From the NCBI RefSeq assembly GCF_011745365.1, contig NW_024468918.1:1082488-1146487 (forward strand): a DNA stretch of 64,000 nucleotides, in the 5' to 3' direction. This stretch comes from Cryphonectria parasitica EP155. Lineage: Eukaryota > Ascomycota > Sordariomycetes > Diaporthales > Cryphonectriaceae. Each line of letters begins with the position of its first letter. Position 1 is the stretch's first letter. The notes under the pieces are model-generated. The model had not been told where the DNA came from, searched no databases, and saw only the letters and a list, made by a program, of their open reading frames with translations. Shown here piece by piece: positions 1-9,864 of the stretch. A program made the translations under genes and the position numbers.

Positions 1-761
1 AATGGTGGTGGTGGTACGCGGCGGCGTCGGTCGTTGGTGACGATGTTGCTGATGCTACTGATGATGTCTATTGTCGAGGGGGGGGCGTGCGAAGGTTGTT
101 GGCAGTCAAGCAGCCAGGCAGTCAAGTCAGTAAGTAAACCAGCACGGGCCTTGAATTACCCATGTCGTTGCATGTCGGTTGATCGGTTGCGTGGCACTAG
201 GTGGTCAGGCATCCACTAACTCGCCTGTAGTGCACTGTGACTACTCAGGAACAGGAACAAGCGGGAGCCCCGCACTGCCACAACTTGCTCCTACCATACC
301 GTAGTTCAGTACATATTTTGTGGCAGTGCAGGATTACGTCATAGCCTAAACTTTCCAGCCTGGTCCCGCCCTCAAACACCAATTAAAGGAAGGAAAAGAA
401 GAGAAACAATATTTCTCTCAGGCTCAGGGTTAGGGATTGGATGACTCTGACTCTCTCAATTGAACCTAACCCAAGTGACTCGCCGGATGACCAAGACAAC
501 TGCTACAAAATGGAGGCTTAGAGGCTCATGCTCATCCAACATACGGTATGATTCATTCTTTAGAGCCAATCCAATCTGCGCTTACTACTACTACTACTAT
601 TACTACGCAGATACTAGGACCACTACTGGGAAGTAGTAGTCTTGGGCAGCGTTCGGCGCGCGAGAGGAAAACTAGGTCGAGACCTCGCCAGGCTTCAACT
701 CATTTATCAGCACCACCACGACCACAACCCGACCTTGGAGGGTAGTTATATATGGTCCATC

Positions 762-1652
762 ATGCCACCAGCTACAGTCAGATACTTAAGCCGGTCTGGG
801 CACCGCCTGAGCCTCCTCATGTCTTCTCCCATCTCACTTCACATCAAGACATCAAGGACAACAGCCTTTTTGCAAATAGCAAAGTTTCAGTCCTCTGCCA
901 ACCAGACTATGGATTCGGCTTCTTCTTCTTCTCCTCCTCCTATGACCGAGAACACTTTTGATCCTCATTTCCTTGTCGTCAGCCTGGGAAATCCTCCACC
1001 CTACGCCGACAGCCTTCACTCTGCCGGCCACATCGCGCTACAGTCACTTCAGAACCTTCTTCAGCGCGACGCCGCCGACCAGCCTCGTTTCTCTTCTGAG
1101 CGTCTGGGAAAGAAGGCCACACAGGCCTCGAGGGGCTCCCGATACACCCTGCTCCAGTGTCCCACCCTCATGAACGTGTCGGGCCCCTGGCTGGCAAGGA
1201 CGTGGCGGGAGGCCCTGCAGCAGCACAGGGAACGCCACCCCGGGGCGCCCCTGGGCCTGGTCGTGGTGCACGATGACCTCGAGGAAGACACGTGCGTCGT
1301 CAAGGTCCGCAAGTGGAACAGGAGTCACCGTGGCCACAACGGCCTCAAGAGCATCATGTCGCTCATGGCCTCCTCGGACCCCGCCAACCTCTGCGCCACC
1401 AGGTGGGCAAAGATCTCTGTTGGCATCGGCCGGCCTGAGGGGAGAGATCCTGCCACTGTTGCTGACTACGTTCTCAAGCCCTTGAGCCGGTACCAGAGGG
1501 ACTCCTTGTTTGAGAAGTCGGGGCCTCCTGTCCTTGCCGCCCTGCGGGAGATCGAGTCTGCGTGGAGGTCAGATGCAGAGAAGGGAATCAATGATGGCGC
1601 CCATCCACCTACAGACGGAAAAGGGAACAAAGGCAAAAGCAAGAGACGATAA
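762..1652 (+). CDS. Peptidyl-tRNA hydrolase, Pth1 family, probably mitochondrial
   Basis: Single-exon gene, 296 aa from the ATG at 762. Family role: it cleaves the ester bond of peptidyl-tRNAs released from stalled ribosomes and so recycles tRNA. The Pth1 fold is visible from about residue 65: a SLGNP segment (usual GLGNPG; Asn kept), a His in LHSAGH (usual TRHNVG), HDDLE (usual HDDLD) and GHNGLKS with the conserved Asn. All four catalytic positions (Asn, His, Asp, Asn) are present. The first 45 residues are rich in Arg, Ser, Leu and Thr with almost no acidic residue, which fits a mitochondrial presequence. The reading frame is open upstream to about 642 without an ATG. A TATATAT at 746-752 lies only 10 nt before this ATG, so a start at 819 or 909 remains possible. 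Converges on the next gene. Confidence 0.85.
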   Translation: MPPATVRYLSRSGHRLSLLMSSPISLHIKTSRTTAFLQIAKFQSSANQTMDSASSSSPPPMTENTFDPHFLVVSLGNPPPYADSLHSAGHIALQSLQNLLQRDAADQPRFSSERLGKKATQASRGSRYTLLQCPTLMNVSGPWLARTWREALQQHRERHPGAPLGLVVVHDDLEEDTCVVKVRKWNRSHRGHNGLKSIMSLMASSDPANLCATRWAKISVGIGRPEGRDPATVADYVLKPLSRYQRDSLFEKSGPPVLAALREIESAWRSDAEKGINDGAHPPTDGKGNKGKSKRR

Positions 1653-2158
1653 AGGGAGGGCGTCTTGAGGTGAGAGCTGGCCTGTGGGCCCAACTCCAGC
1701 CAGATCGTATTGGAGAAAGGGAATAGCTCCAACTTGCGCATCAAAAAGCATCTAGCGACATTTGCATTTACAGTTCCTCAAGAGAGGAGCATTGATGATA
1801 CCCATGTATAGAAAATATAGAACCTAGCATCTGTATTCAACTTCATAAGACTTGTCTCATCAAAAGGTGTCCCGCCTAGTGATTGACGATCCCATCCTCA
1901 GCCATGTGCTGGGATTCCAATACTTAACAGCCATCTACAGCTACACATTATTGTTTATAATTTCGCTCTTGATTCCAGTTTAGTATTTTATAGTTTCTAT
2001 GTCTGTTATTTTCATTTCTACAGCAAGTTTACCTTCTACAAATTCTGGTCTGACTGTCATCATATACACTTTCCAGAATCTCGGTCCTTATTGCATAACA
2101 TTGTTCATCTTTGACAGAGTTGTTTTCAGTCACCTTATCACGTCACCGCCCCTTGTGA
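1653..2158. other. Convergent 3' intergenic region
   Basis: Lies between the 3' ends of the peptidyl-tRNA hydrolase (+) and the WSC-like gene (-). A+T-rich, and presumably holds both 3' untranslated regions and polyadenylation sites. I see no gene, RNA or repeat in it. Confidence 0.6.
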
Positions 2159-3442
2159 TCATATTACATTCTCATTGCCCCTGACTAGCCTAATAGTTCC
2201 ATTCGGGCCCCAAGGGAGCAAGCTGGGTCGAAGCCCCTCCTGCCTGCGACGCCACGCCTGGGAGTGACCGTGTCTTTGCTGCTGCCTTTTGCCTCGCCAT
2301 TTTCTGGCTCGAAAGATGAAACAACCCACCCCGACGAAAAGAATCATCGCAGCGACAACCCCTACTGATACAGCCGCGGTCCTGACGGCGGGCCAGCTAT
2401 GGTTAGATCCTGTCGACATGGAGGAGCCCGCTGAGGTCGAGGGTGCACTTGTGGATGGTGTGGGCCTCTTTGGTGGCAGCAGAATACTAGTACTACTACT
2501 ACTTGAAGGAGGTTTGCTGGGAGTGCGGCTCACTGGCGTTATGGCTGTAATCTCTGGGATCGTCTGTGAGCTCGACCGGCTGCTATAGTACGCTGTGGTC
2601 GAGAGCGCTGAGGAGACTTCCGTGCTCGTCTGTTGGGCTGGTTTGCTCGTCGACGAGGGAGTGACCACGGTTTTGCCCGATGTGGAAGAGGGGAAGAAAC
2701 TACTAGTGGACGTGAATGTGCTCGGTAGTGTGAGGAAGCCGGTACTTGAAAAGGTTTGTAGTCCGGGGTCGCTGCTTGTCCTTGAGATACTGCTGGGCGG
2801 TAAAAGGTTGGAGGTACTGAGCGATTTCTGCGAGGACGTCGTCGAGGAGATGCTGACGCTCGTAGCCGAAAGGTCACTCGAAACCGTCAAGGAGCTGTCT
2901 GTGCCGGCTGGTTCCCCCGAGGCGTCTGTGCTCCGGCTGCTCGTGACAGTAACAGAGTGGGTGCTTGTAACAGTCACGACGTTATCCGCACCGTCGTTCA
3001 GAGTGTATAAGGAGAGGCAATTGGCTCCATCACAGACCTGCAAGCCATCACCTACAGAAGTCATGTTGCAACTCGTAGTGCTCATCTTGGCGGAGGGGGG
3101 TGGCATGTTGACACCACAAAAGCCTGATGAAACAGAAGATGATACCTTGTCAGCTTTCTCGCTGTCAAGGTCGAGAGCAGAGAAGGAAGGGATTTCTTGA
3201 AACTCACACTTGGTGTTGTCTTCTGTGCCAGAGAAAGCGAAGTCATCACACGCATCAGCGCAGGCCTCTGGGCTCTCAGATGCATTGACCTCCCGGAAGG
3301 TCAGGTTGGCCGCATCGGCAGCCCAACATCCCACGAAGCGAAGACTGCTTGTCATGATCGACTGCGGTGACGCAGTTGATGGCGATGTAATAGTAGGCAG
3401 AGGCGAGCTGGTCGTCATTTTGTTTTGAACAAGCCGCATCAT
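2159..3442 (-). CDS. WSC-like Ser/Thr-rich single-pass membrane protein
   Basis: About 427 aa from the ATG-ATG pair at 3442. Order: a Cys-rich N-terminal module of about 110 residues starting FVGCW, with WSC-like cysteine spacing; a Ser/Thr-rich stalk of about 210 residues; one hydrophobic segment (SVGVVAAMILFVGVGCFIF); then a basic cytoplasmic tail rich in Arg, Lys and Gln. This is the architecture of fungal wall-stress sensors of the Wsc type, which report wall damage through Rho1, but the Cys module is divergent, so sensing is inferred. No signal peptide is visible from this start. Upstream on the minus strand is a strong donor (GTAAGT at 3703-3698), and CTAAC branch sites precede an acceptor ending at 3496. 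Splicing them does not give a coding exon in phase, so I read it as a leader intron. The N-terminus is unresolved. Confidence 0.6.
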   Translation of the reverse strand: MMRLVQNKMTTSSPLPTITSPSTASPQSIMTSSLRFVGCWAADAANLTFREVNASESPEACADACDDFAFSGTEDNTKCEFQEIPSFSALDLDSEKADKVSSSVSSGFCGVNMPPPSAKMSTTSCNMTSVGDGLQVCDGANCLSLYTLNDGADNVVTVTSTHSVTVTSSRSTDASGEPAGTDSSLTVSSDLSATSVSISSTTSSQKSLSTSNLLPPSSISRTSSDPGLQTFSSTGFLTLPSTFTSTSSFFPSSTSGKTVVTPSSTSKPAQQTSTEVSSALSTTAYYSSRSSSQTIPEITAITPVSRTPSKPPSSSSSTSILLPPKRPTPSTSAPSTSAGSSMSTGSNHSWPAVRTAAVSVGVVAAMILFVGVGCFIFRARKWRGKRQQQRHGHSQAWRRRQEGLRPSLLPWGPNGTIRLVRGNENVI

Positions 3443-4098
3443 CGGTATGCGAATAGGCAACTTCTTCCGTACCCAAGTAGCTGCTGAGGTTCCTGCTGTT
3501 GAAAAGAGGAGGTTAGAAGTCGCAACTTGTTAGCAATGAATGAAGATTAACCATTCCGTTTGACATTCAGGGCTATTTCTTAGGTTTGATAAAACTATTT
3601 GAGAGAGGCTACAGCAGTGGAAAACGTATAGGGCAGTGCATTTTTAGGCTCTGTGCTGGCGCAGAAGAAACTTCTCACAGGAATCTGTTAACTAAGTACT
3701 TACGCTGGACTCTGATTTTTTGTTGGACTAACAATGACAAATATGCTCTCCTTGGATCTGATATTGCTCTTCATGACATCCTGTGACTGTCAAATGGCAG
3801 TCTTAATCATCAATATTGGAGCTCTTGTCTCGGGGGATTTAGATGAGGATATTTTGAGATGAATGTTAATCTCAGTCACTCACTCTGAGTCAGTAACTAA
3901 CAGTCTTTCGTGAAAGGCCACAGAGAAGTTGCGTAGAAATTGTACTACCAGCCTTTTCAAGTTGAGTGACGCAGTGTCATGTCCATGACATGAATGTCTT
4001 TGAGTGTTTCTCATATTCAAGAATCTATTATCAATTAATGTACAAGCATAGCCTCAGCCTCCGCCTCCCCAATCTCTGATCTGAGCAAAGAATGGCTT
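3443..4098. other. Promoter/leader of the WSC-like gene
   Basis: Tandem interval between the permease 3' end and the WSC-like gene start. It holds the candidate leader intron of the latter (3496-3703, minus strand; GTAAGT donor, CTAAC branch sites, CAG acceptor). An ATG-initiated short frame lies just upstream of the donor. No other gene is seen. Confidence 0.45.
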
Positions 4099-5886
4099 CT
4101 ACAGTTCTGCCACGACCACTCCTCCTGTTGTCTTTGGGCCCTCGTATCCCTTCCTCGCGCCCAGCAGCCACCACAGCCCCACAAGGACAGTCAGGCCTCC
4201 CCAGATCAGACACGAGTAGTTCATGCTCGCAGCGTCGGTGGGGAGGTAGTAAGGGAACGAGTAGATGACGAACCAGATCATGAGGTAGGCACACGACAGA
4301 CCATTGACGACGTAGCCGACCCAGCCATGCATCCTGAAGGGCCCGTAGGTGATGCCCTTGCGGCCACGGAGGAGATGGGGCAGGATGCAGGCGATGTAGG
4401 AGCTGCTGAAGAAGAGGATAGTGGACGCGATGAAAGCATTGAAGGCGGTCGTGCTGCCGACATAGATGCAGCCCAGCACGGTGACCAGCACAGCGGTGGT
4501 GATGGTCGAGATCATGGGCATGTCGAGGCGGCGGTTGACCTTGCCCAGGAGATTTGGGAAGGGCACGGCGCCGTCACGAGCGAGGGCCCAGAGGGTCCGA
4601 CCCGTGGTGATAAAGAGGCCGATGACGCAGAGGGCGATGTTGACCATGATGAGGGCGAGCATGGCGGTAGCGCCGGCGGTGCCTGTAGCCTGTCTGTAGA
4701 TCTCGGCGATGGGGTAGGTGGCGGCGGACACGGCGGACAGGTCGTTGATGGCGTACATGATGGCGACGAGGTAGCAGAAACCGGTGCTAAAGCCGATGCC
4801 CAGCTGAAGGGCCATGCCGATGGGGACGTTGCGCTGCGGGTTCGGGATCTCCTCGGCGAGATGGGTAATGACATCGACAGAGCCGATACTGTAGGCGCCG
4901 TTGAGCATGCCAGCCACGAAGACGAAACCATCCGAGTAGCCCAGGGCCTGCGCCCACTCCTTCCAGACGAAATCACTGGTGGCGTGAGGCGGTCGGCCGT
5001 TGTGGCCAGGCATGGCGGCGACAGCAACAACGGTGATGAAGAAGCCAGCCAGAACACTGTATATGAGAAAGAGATTTTGATTAGCTCATCATGTAACGCA
5101 GCGGAGTGGTCAGGGTCTCTGGCCAAGAACGGGGACGGGGGACGGGGGACGGGAAACGGTCAAGACGTGCAAGAAAATACCAGCTTTGTTCAGACGAGGC
5201 ATTGCCGAGTTGGCCAGACAGACAGCAGCGCAGCCGATCCAGACGCAGATGACATAGACCACAAAGACATGCCAGGGCTGAGCTATGAAGCCGTCATGGT
5301 TCAGGGCGTACATTTGCACGATTGTGTTTCCTCTGCACAAAGAGCGAGATGAGGACGGGTCAGTTAGCCAGCCAAAAAAGCAACAAGGACCGATGGACAG
5401 ATACCACACTACCACTACTACTACTCACAAAATGGCAGCCATGCTTGCTGCTCCCATGCACCAGCCCAGGTAGTTCCACCAGCCAGCAAAGAATCCCACC
5501 ATGCGACCCCATCGAGGGCCAGGCGTCACAGATGCCCAATGGTACACGCCCGCCGAGCTCGGGATGGCGCTGACGAGCTCTGCCAGGCTGGCGGCGACGA
5601 GGAAGTAGAAGCAGGACACGACGAGGAACTCGTAGAGGACGCCTGGTGGACCACCGTTGGAGATGGCCACGAGGATCGTGCCGCCGATAGCTGGCCATAC
5701 GTTGCCGACTGTCACGCCGACGCCTGCGAGGGAGATCAGGTTGAACTGTCGCGGCATCTCTTGGACGTGTCCAGAGGCGTTGATCGGGGCCTCATGCTTG
5801 TTGGAGACCGTCCCCAGCTCGGCGTCGTCAACGACCGAGGTCAAATCTCCAGAGTTCCTCCTCTTCTTGTCCTCGTTAGATTCCAT
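4099..5886 (-). CDS. APC-superfamily permease (amino acid/choline/GABA type)
   Basis: Three exons: 5886-5429, 5332-5171, 5056-4099; 525 aa. Multi-pass plasma-membrane transporter of the fungal amino acid/choline permease group (HNM1, GABA and polyamine relatives). Seen: a polar N-terminus of about 50 residues, the first helix with GVGVTVGNVWPAIGG, the conserved YHWASV and WWNYLGW segments, and HLAEEIPNPQRNVP in the middle, typical of the family. About 12 membrane segments can be counted. Intron 1 is GTGAGT...GCAG in phase 2. Intron 2 fits only if the donor is GC (GCACGT at 5170): this restores the frame and gives the expected spacing between LNKAG and the next helix. The substrate cannot be told from sequence. 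The start is the first ATG with family-like sequence after it; the frame is open further upstream to 5961. Confidence 0.85.
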
Positions 5887-7294
5887 GTTGAGAGAGAAAA
5901 TGTGTGTGTGTGTCTGTGTGTTGATTCTTGGTGATAGCTGGCAGTGCGATGATTCAAGCAAGCAAGGCGTATTCCAAACGACTCAGATCCATAAAAGAAT
6001 CAACTCCCTGTTGTTCGTTCGATCGTTCAAGAAGGGAGCAAGACCATCTCCGCTATGATTGATGATGATGATAATAATAATAATAACAAACGATCTGGTC
6101 CCTTCAAACAGCTATCACTACAATCATCTCGGTAGTCGGCTGCTTTTACTGTTTCTCATGAAGGGCCCAAGGCGGGTTCACGTTGATTTCGATGTGTCAT
6201 TTTGAGGACGATCGCGAAGGTCCATGTTACCTAACAAGTTGCAACAGACGCAATGCAGGTGCGCTCTGCTGATTGTTAGTTAATTACAGTACGTACCTGC
6301 CTTCTCTCTCCCCCTTACCCCAGATCTGCTATGTAGAGGCCATACAGGGTCTACATGCCCTTTTTCAGAAAAACCCCTCTTCTTGGGGGGTTAGTTCGGC
6401 CCCAGTGCCACCAGTTTTAGCACCAAACTTGATAGGGAGAGGGTCCCTTTTTTGCCCGTCGTATTTCCATTGGCTGCCCGCCGCTGGGAGATGGTTGATA
6501 AGAAGCCAGGGGGAGCAACATAATTATTAGCCAAGCAACTAAGCACAAGACCCAGAGGCCAAACGTAGTTCCCAAAGGCACCCCTCGGAACGAGAATCGG
6601 CACACTAAAACAGGTAGTGAAGATCCCCCTATGAGCGTCAAAGGGTTGACAGCAACATATTCCCAAATAGCATAGTCCAGCCGAGGAGTCTGAGAGAGAC
6701 AGAGAGAGGGGAGTGAGAGGGAGAGAGGGTCCGGTAACTACTTGAAGTAAATAGTGCATAGTGAATTAGCACATAGTTACTAATTGCAATTGTATTATGG
6801 TATCGAGAACTGCTGAGCCTTTCTTGTAATTTATCGCCTTTGCGAATGAGGAATCGATGATACTAAGGTTCATCCAGAGGAAAAGACCTCGTTTGGGATC
6901 CGTGCGAGGAGCACTGGAGGTGCTTGCTTATTATCTTCTCCCATTCATGCGTGTGGTGCAAGGAGGAATATGTCAAGGAAGTTTGACATGAAGTACGTAT
7001 AACTACCTGAGCCCGATCTCTTCAAGGTAATTGGCTGTTGGGTAAAGTAAGTGCTTGTGAAGCATAACTCAACTAGCTCCAAGATACATCCCAGCGGGAC
7101 GATGATTCTTCACAGTTGTTTGTATATGGCAGTTCTATCCTGTCCCTGGTGGAGTTCATTTCTAATATGACCTCGTTTTCCCCGCCATCTCTACTAAAAA
7201 AGCAACACGCCCGAACATGCGTTGAGTGTCATAACACCTGGACCAGAGAATAAAGGCAAAAGAAGAGTCAAAGCCCACGGGGAAAAGACAAGGG
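5887..7294. other. Intergenic region upstream of the permease
   Basis: 1.4 kb between the permease start and the 3' end of the DUF89 gene. Has a GT-rich stretch at 5903-5920, a GAT/AAT microsatellite at 6062-6088 and a GAGAGA-rich patch at 6689-6728. No convincing coding sequence or RNA gene. Confidence 0.5.
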
Positions 7295-9314
7295 CTACTT
7301 GCCTGACGAGAAGGAGACAACCGCCCACTTGCCATTCCACGCCCATTTCCTCGCCCCCGAGTCGCCTCCTCCTCCTTCCATCGCCCGCAGCTCTTCATCC
7401 TGGCCAGGCTTCAGACCCACCACTACATCTGCTTTGCAGGTCCGGAGCGCCAGGACGTTCAGCCCGGATCCCGAGCCCAGCGGTCCAATGGCCTCGACAA
7501 AGGGCGTCGAGGCGTCCCATTGCGCCTAGAGGGGATGGTCAGCTGGTTTCATTTTCTCAACGTAATCTGTTCGTAAGAACAGAGGGCTGGGGAATGGGGG
7601 ACCCCGGAGGGGGGGGGAGGGTCTAAATGGTGGAGAAATGGTACAAAGCAAGTAACAGTGAAGAGAAGAGGGGAAAAAGAAGAAAAAGGACGGCACCATA
7701 CATCGCCTGTCAATTTCCTGTAGTTCAGATCACCCTTGAAGATGACCAGGTCGCTCGTCTGCAGATCTTGGTAGAGCTCTTGATCTGCCTGTGGCAGCCT
7801 CCAGAAGCTGCCTGGGTGGGTCCAGAACCGGTTGGGCCGCAGGATGATCTGGCCCTCGGCGTAGATTTGGCTCCAGTTCTGGAAGAGAAATGCCAAGTCT
7901 TCAAGTTCTCCGTCCGACAGCGGTTCGGGGGTCTTGTCCTGTAGCCTCTCGGCCTCGGACGGGGTCTCGTAGAAATGTTTCGGGTTCGCCAAGGCGTTGA
8001 GGAGCTCCGAGAAATCGCTGGGCAGGACATCGGAGACGAACCAGGGGATGGACTTGGGATGGAGCACGACAAGGGTGGCGAGGCCCGAGGACAGCAGGTA
8101 CCCGGCGAGGATGAGGTCGACGAACAGCTCGAAGCCCGCGTTGTCGAGGACGATGTCGACCCTGCGCTCGGCCTTGCCCTCCGCCTTGGCCCTCTTCAGC
8201 ACGTCGTATGCGGCGGGCAGGTCATTGACGAGAATGTTCTTTTCGGCGGCCTTCCTGGCCTCGGAGCCCTGCAGCTTCTGGATGTCCTCATACGTCAGGC
8301 TGGTCAGCAGGGACAGGTCGGTGGCGTTGCCCCAGAGGCAGATCTCGCACATCTCCATGAACAGGATCCTTTCGGCCTCCTCGTCCTGGGGCTTACCAGC
8401 CCCTTCGTCAAGCTGGGTCAACAGCGTTCTGTACCGCGCGGCCAGCTCCAAGACGGCGGGGCGTGAGGACCGGAAGGTGTCGATCTTTTGGCGGGCAAAA
8501 ACATCGTAGTTCTTCCAGTGTTTGGACAGACTGAACGATGTGCTCAGGCGTCTATGTATACATATATGTGTATATTCTCACACGTTCAGCAGCCGCGTCT
8601 TGTCTGTCGCGGGGACAGGCCAGGAATGGAGTGGAGGAGGAGGAGGAGGCATACCGAAACAGGTAGCATTCAGAGTACAACCAGCTCACATTGAGCCAAG
8701 ACGGGTTGCCCCGCTGCTCCAGCTCCTTGTTGTATATGGCGACATCAGGTAAGCCGTCGTCTCGGATGGGACTGGCAGAAGGGAAGAAGAAGAGCAGGCT
8801 GTCAGTGGCGGCAGCTCCTCTGTCCGAGGTCGGACGACGACGTTATTATTCGGGGCGGCGCGAGTGGAAGGACATACGTAAGGGGTCTGTCGTGTTGGAC
8901 CTCGTACTTGAGACGGGCCAGCTCCTCGACGATCTTCTTTCCCTCCTCGGCCCTCTCAGGATCAGTACACTGGGATGTGGAGCGGTAGGCGTCGTCGATG
9001 GCTTGTGTCTTTTTTTGTGTGATTGGGAGCACACCAGGTCAGCCAGATCAGATCGGATCAAGGAGCAGCAGACAGAGTCGCTTAGACGGGGATGGTAAGA
9101 TGGGGCAGGGGAGAACAGACTATGATGATAGGCCATCTTTCACGGGCGGTCGTCCACCCGAAGGAGGTCTTGTCGGCTGTTGAGTAGGCCGCTGTCGCAT
9201 CGATACGAGAGTTAATTCTGGGCCATCACAATGAACTGAAACCGGGAGACTCGGGGAGAAGACGAAGGATGCAAAGGAAGATGATAACGTACGCGTCTTG
9301 GTGTCGTACTCCAT
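7295..9314 (-). CDS. DUF89 / ARMT1-type metal-dependent phosphatase
   Basis: Six exons on the minus strand: 9314-9293, 9191-9121, 9008-8878, 8771-8655, 8551-7702, 7525-7295; 473 aa. Family: DUF89 damage-control phosphatases (yeast YMR027W, human ARMT1), Mn/Ni-dependent enzymes acting on sugar phosphates such as fructose 1-phosphate; methyltransferase activity has been claimed for ARMT1. Seen in order: MEYDTKTP N-terminus, RERWPIII-TQAIDD, SECYLFRR, NYDVFARQK, VLDNAGFELFVDL (metal- and substrate-binding Asp-Asn) and the FKGDLNYRKL signature near the C-terminus. All introns have usable donors and AG acceptors. Every junction keeps phase and restores family-like sequence, which supports the tiny 22-nt first exon. 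The acceptor of intron 2 (ending at 9009) lacks a good pyrimidine tract. Probably cytosolic. Confidence 0.88.
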
Positions 9315-9864
9315 TCTGTAGAGAAAGAGTGTGATAAGGTTTGGTTGCTCTCGAAGAAGACAGACAGGAAAAATGGACGTAATACAGCTGGGCGAGGAGG
9401 ATATTCGTAACATTTATGGAGGGGCATCTACAATAGTACATACTTTACGGGAAGCTACCCCCCTACCACCCCACCAGGGCTGCTTATCACCGATAAGGAC
9501 TGCTTGCTTGTACCCTCGTACCGCTCTTAATATTACGGTGTACTTCTAAGTATTATGGTAAAACAATGTTTGGGAGTCCTTCATCCGGCCTAACAACATG
9601 AGACGAAACTCTTGGGACGTCCTGGCGGGGAAAAAGAAAAAGCTCTTCAGGGGGCATCATGCAAACGAAGTCATTCTGACCTTAGGTGTGGATACTTACG
9701 CAGTATGGACTATTTATTACCACAGACTCCGCCGTCAAGACCAAGGTGGAAACTCCGTTGTCTCTGATCACCCCTGATGGAACACCCGTGAATCAATTTC
9801 TTGACGTCGTAGTGTTGCGCATGTAGGTTCAAAGAAATCACCCCTCTTCCTCCCTCCTCAGAGA
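9315..9864. other. Short intergenic region
   Basis: 550 nt between the DUF89 start and the GH64 stop (tandem, both minus). Presumed promoter of the former and 3' UTR of the latter. Nothing else recognised. Confidence 0.5.

Noticed and set aside
4327..5352. 341-codon plus-strand frame opposite the permease
   Set aside because: Asp/Gly/His-rich antisense artefact spanning two real introns; no family resemblance.
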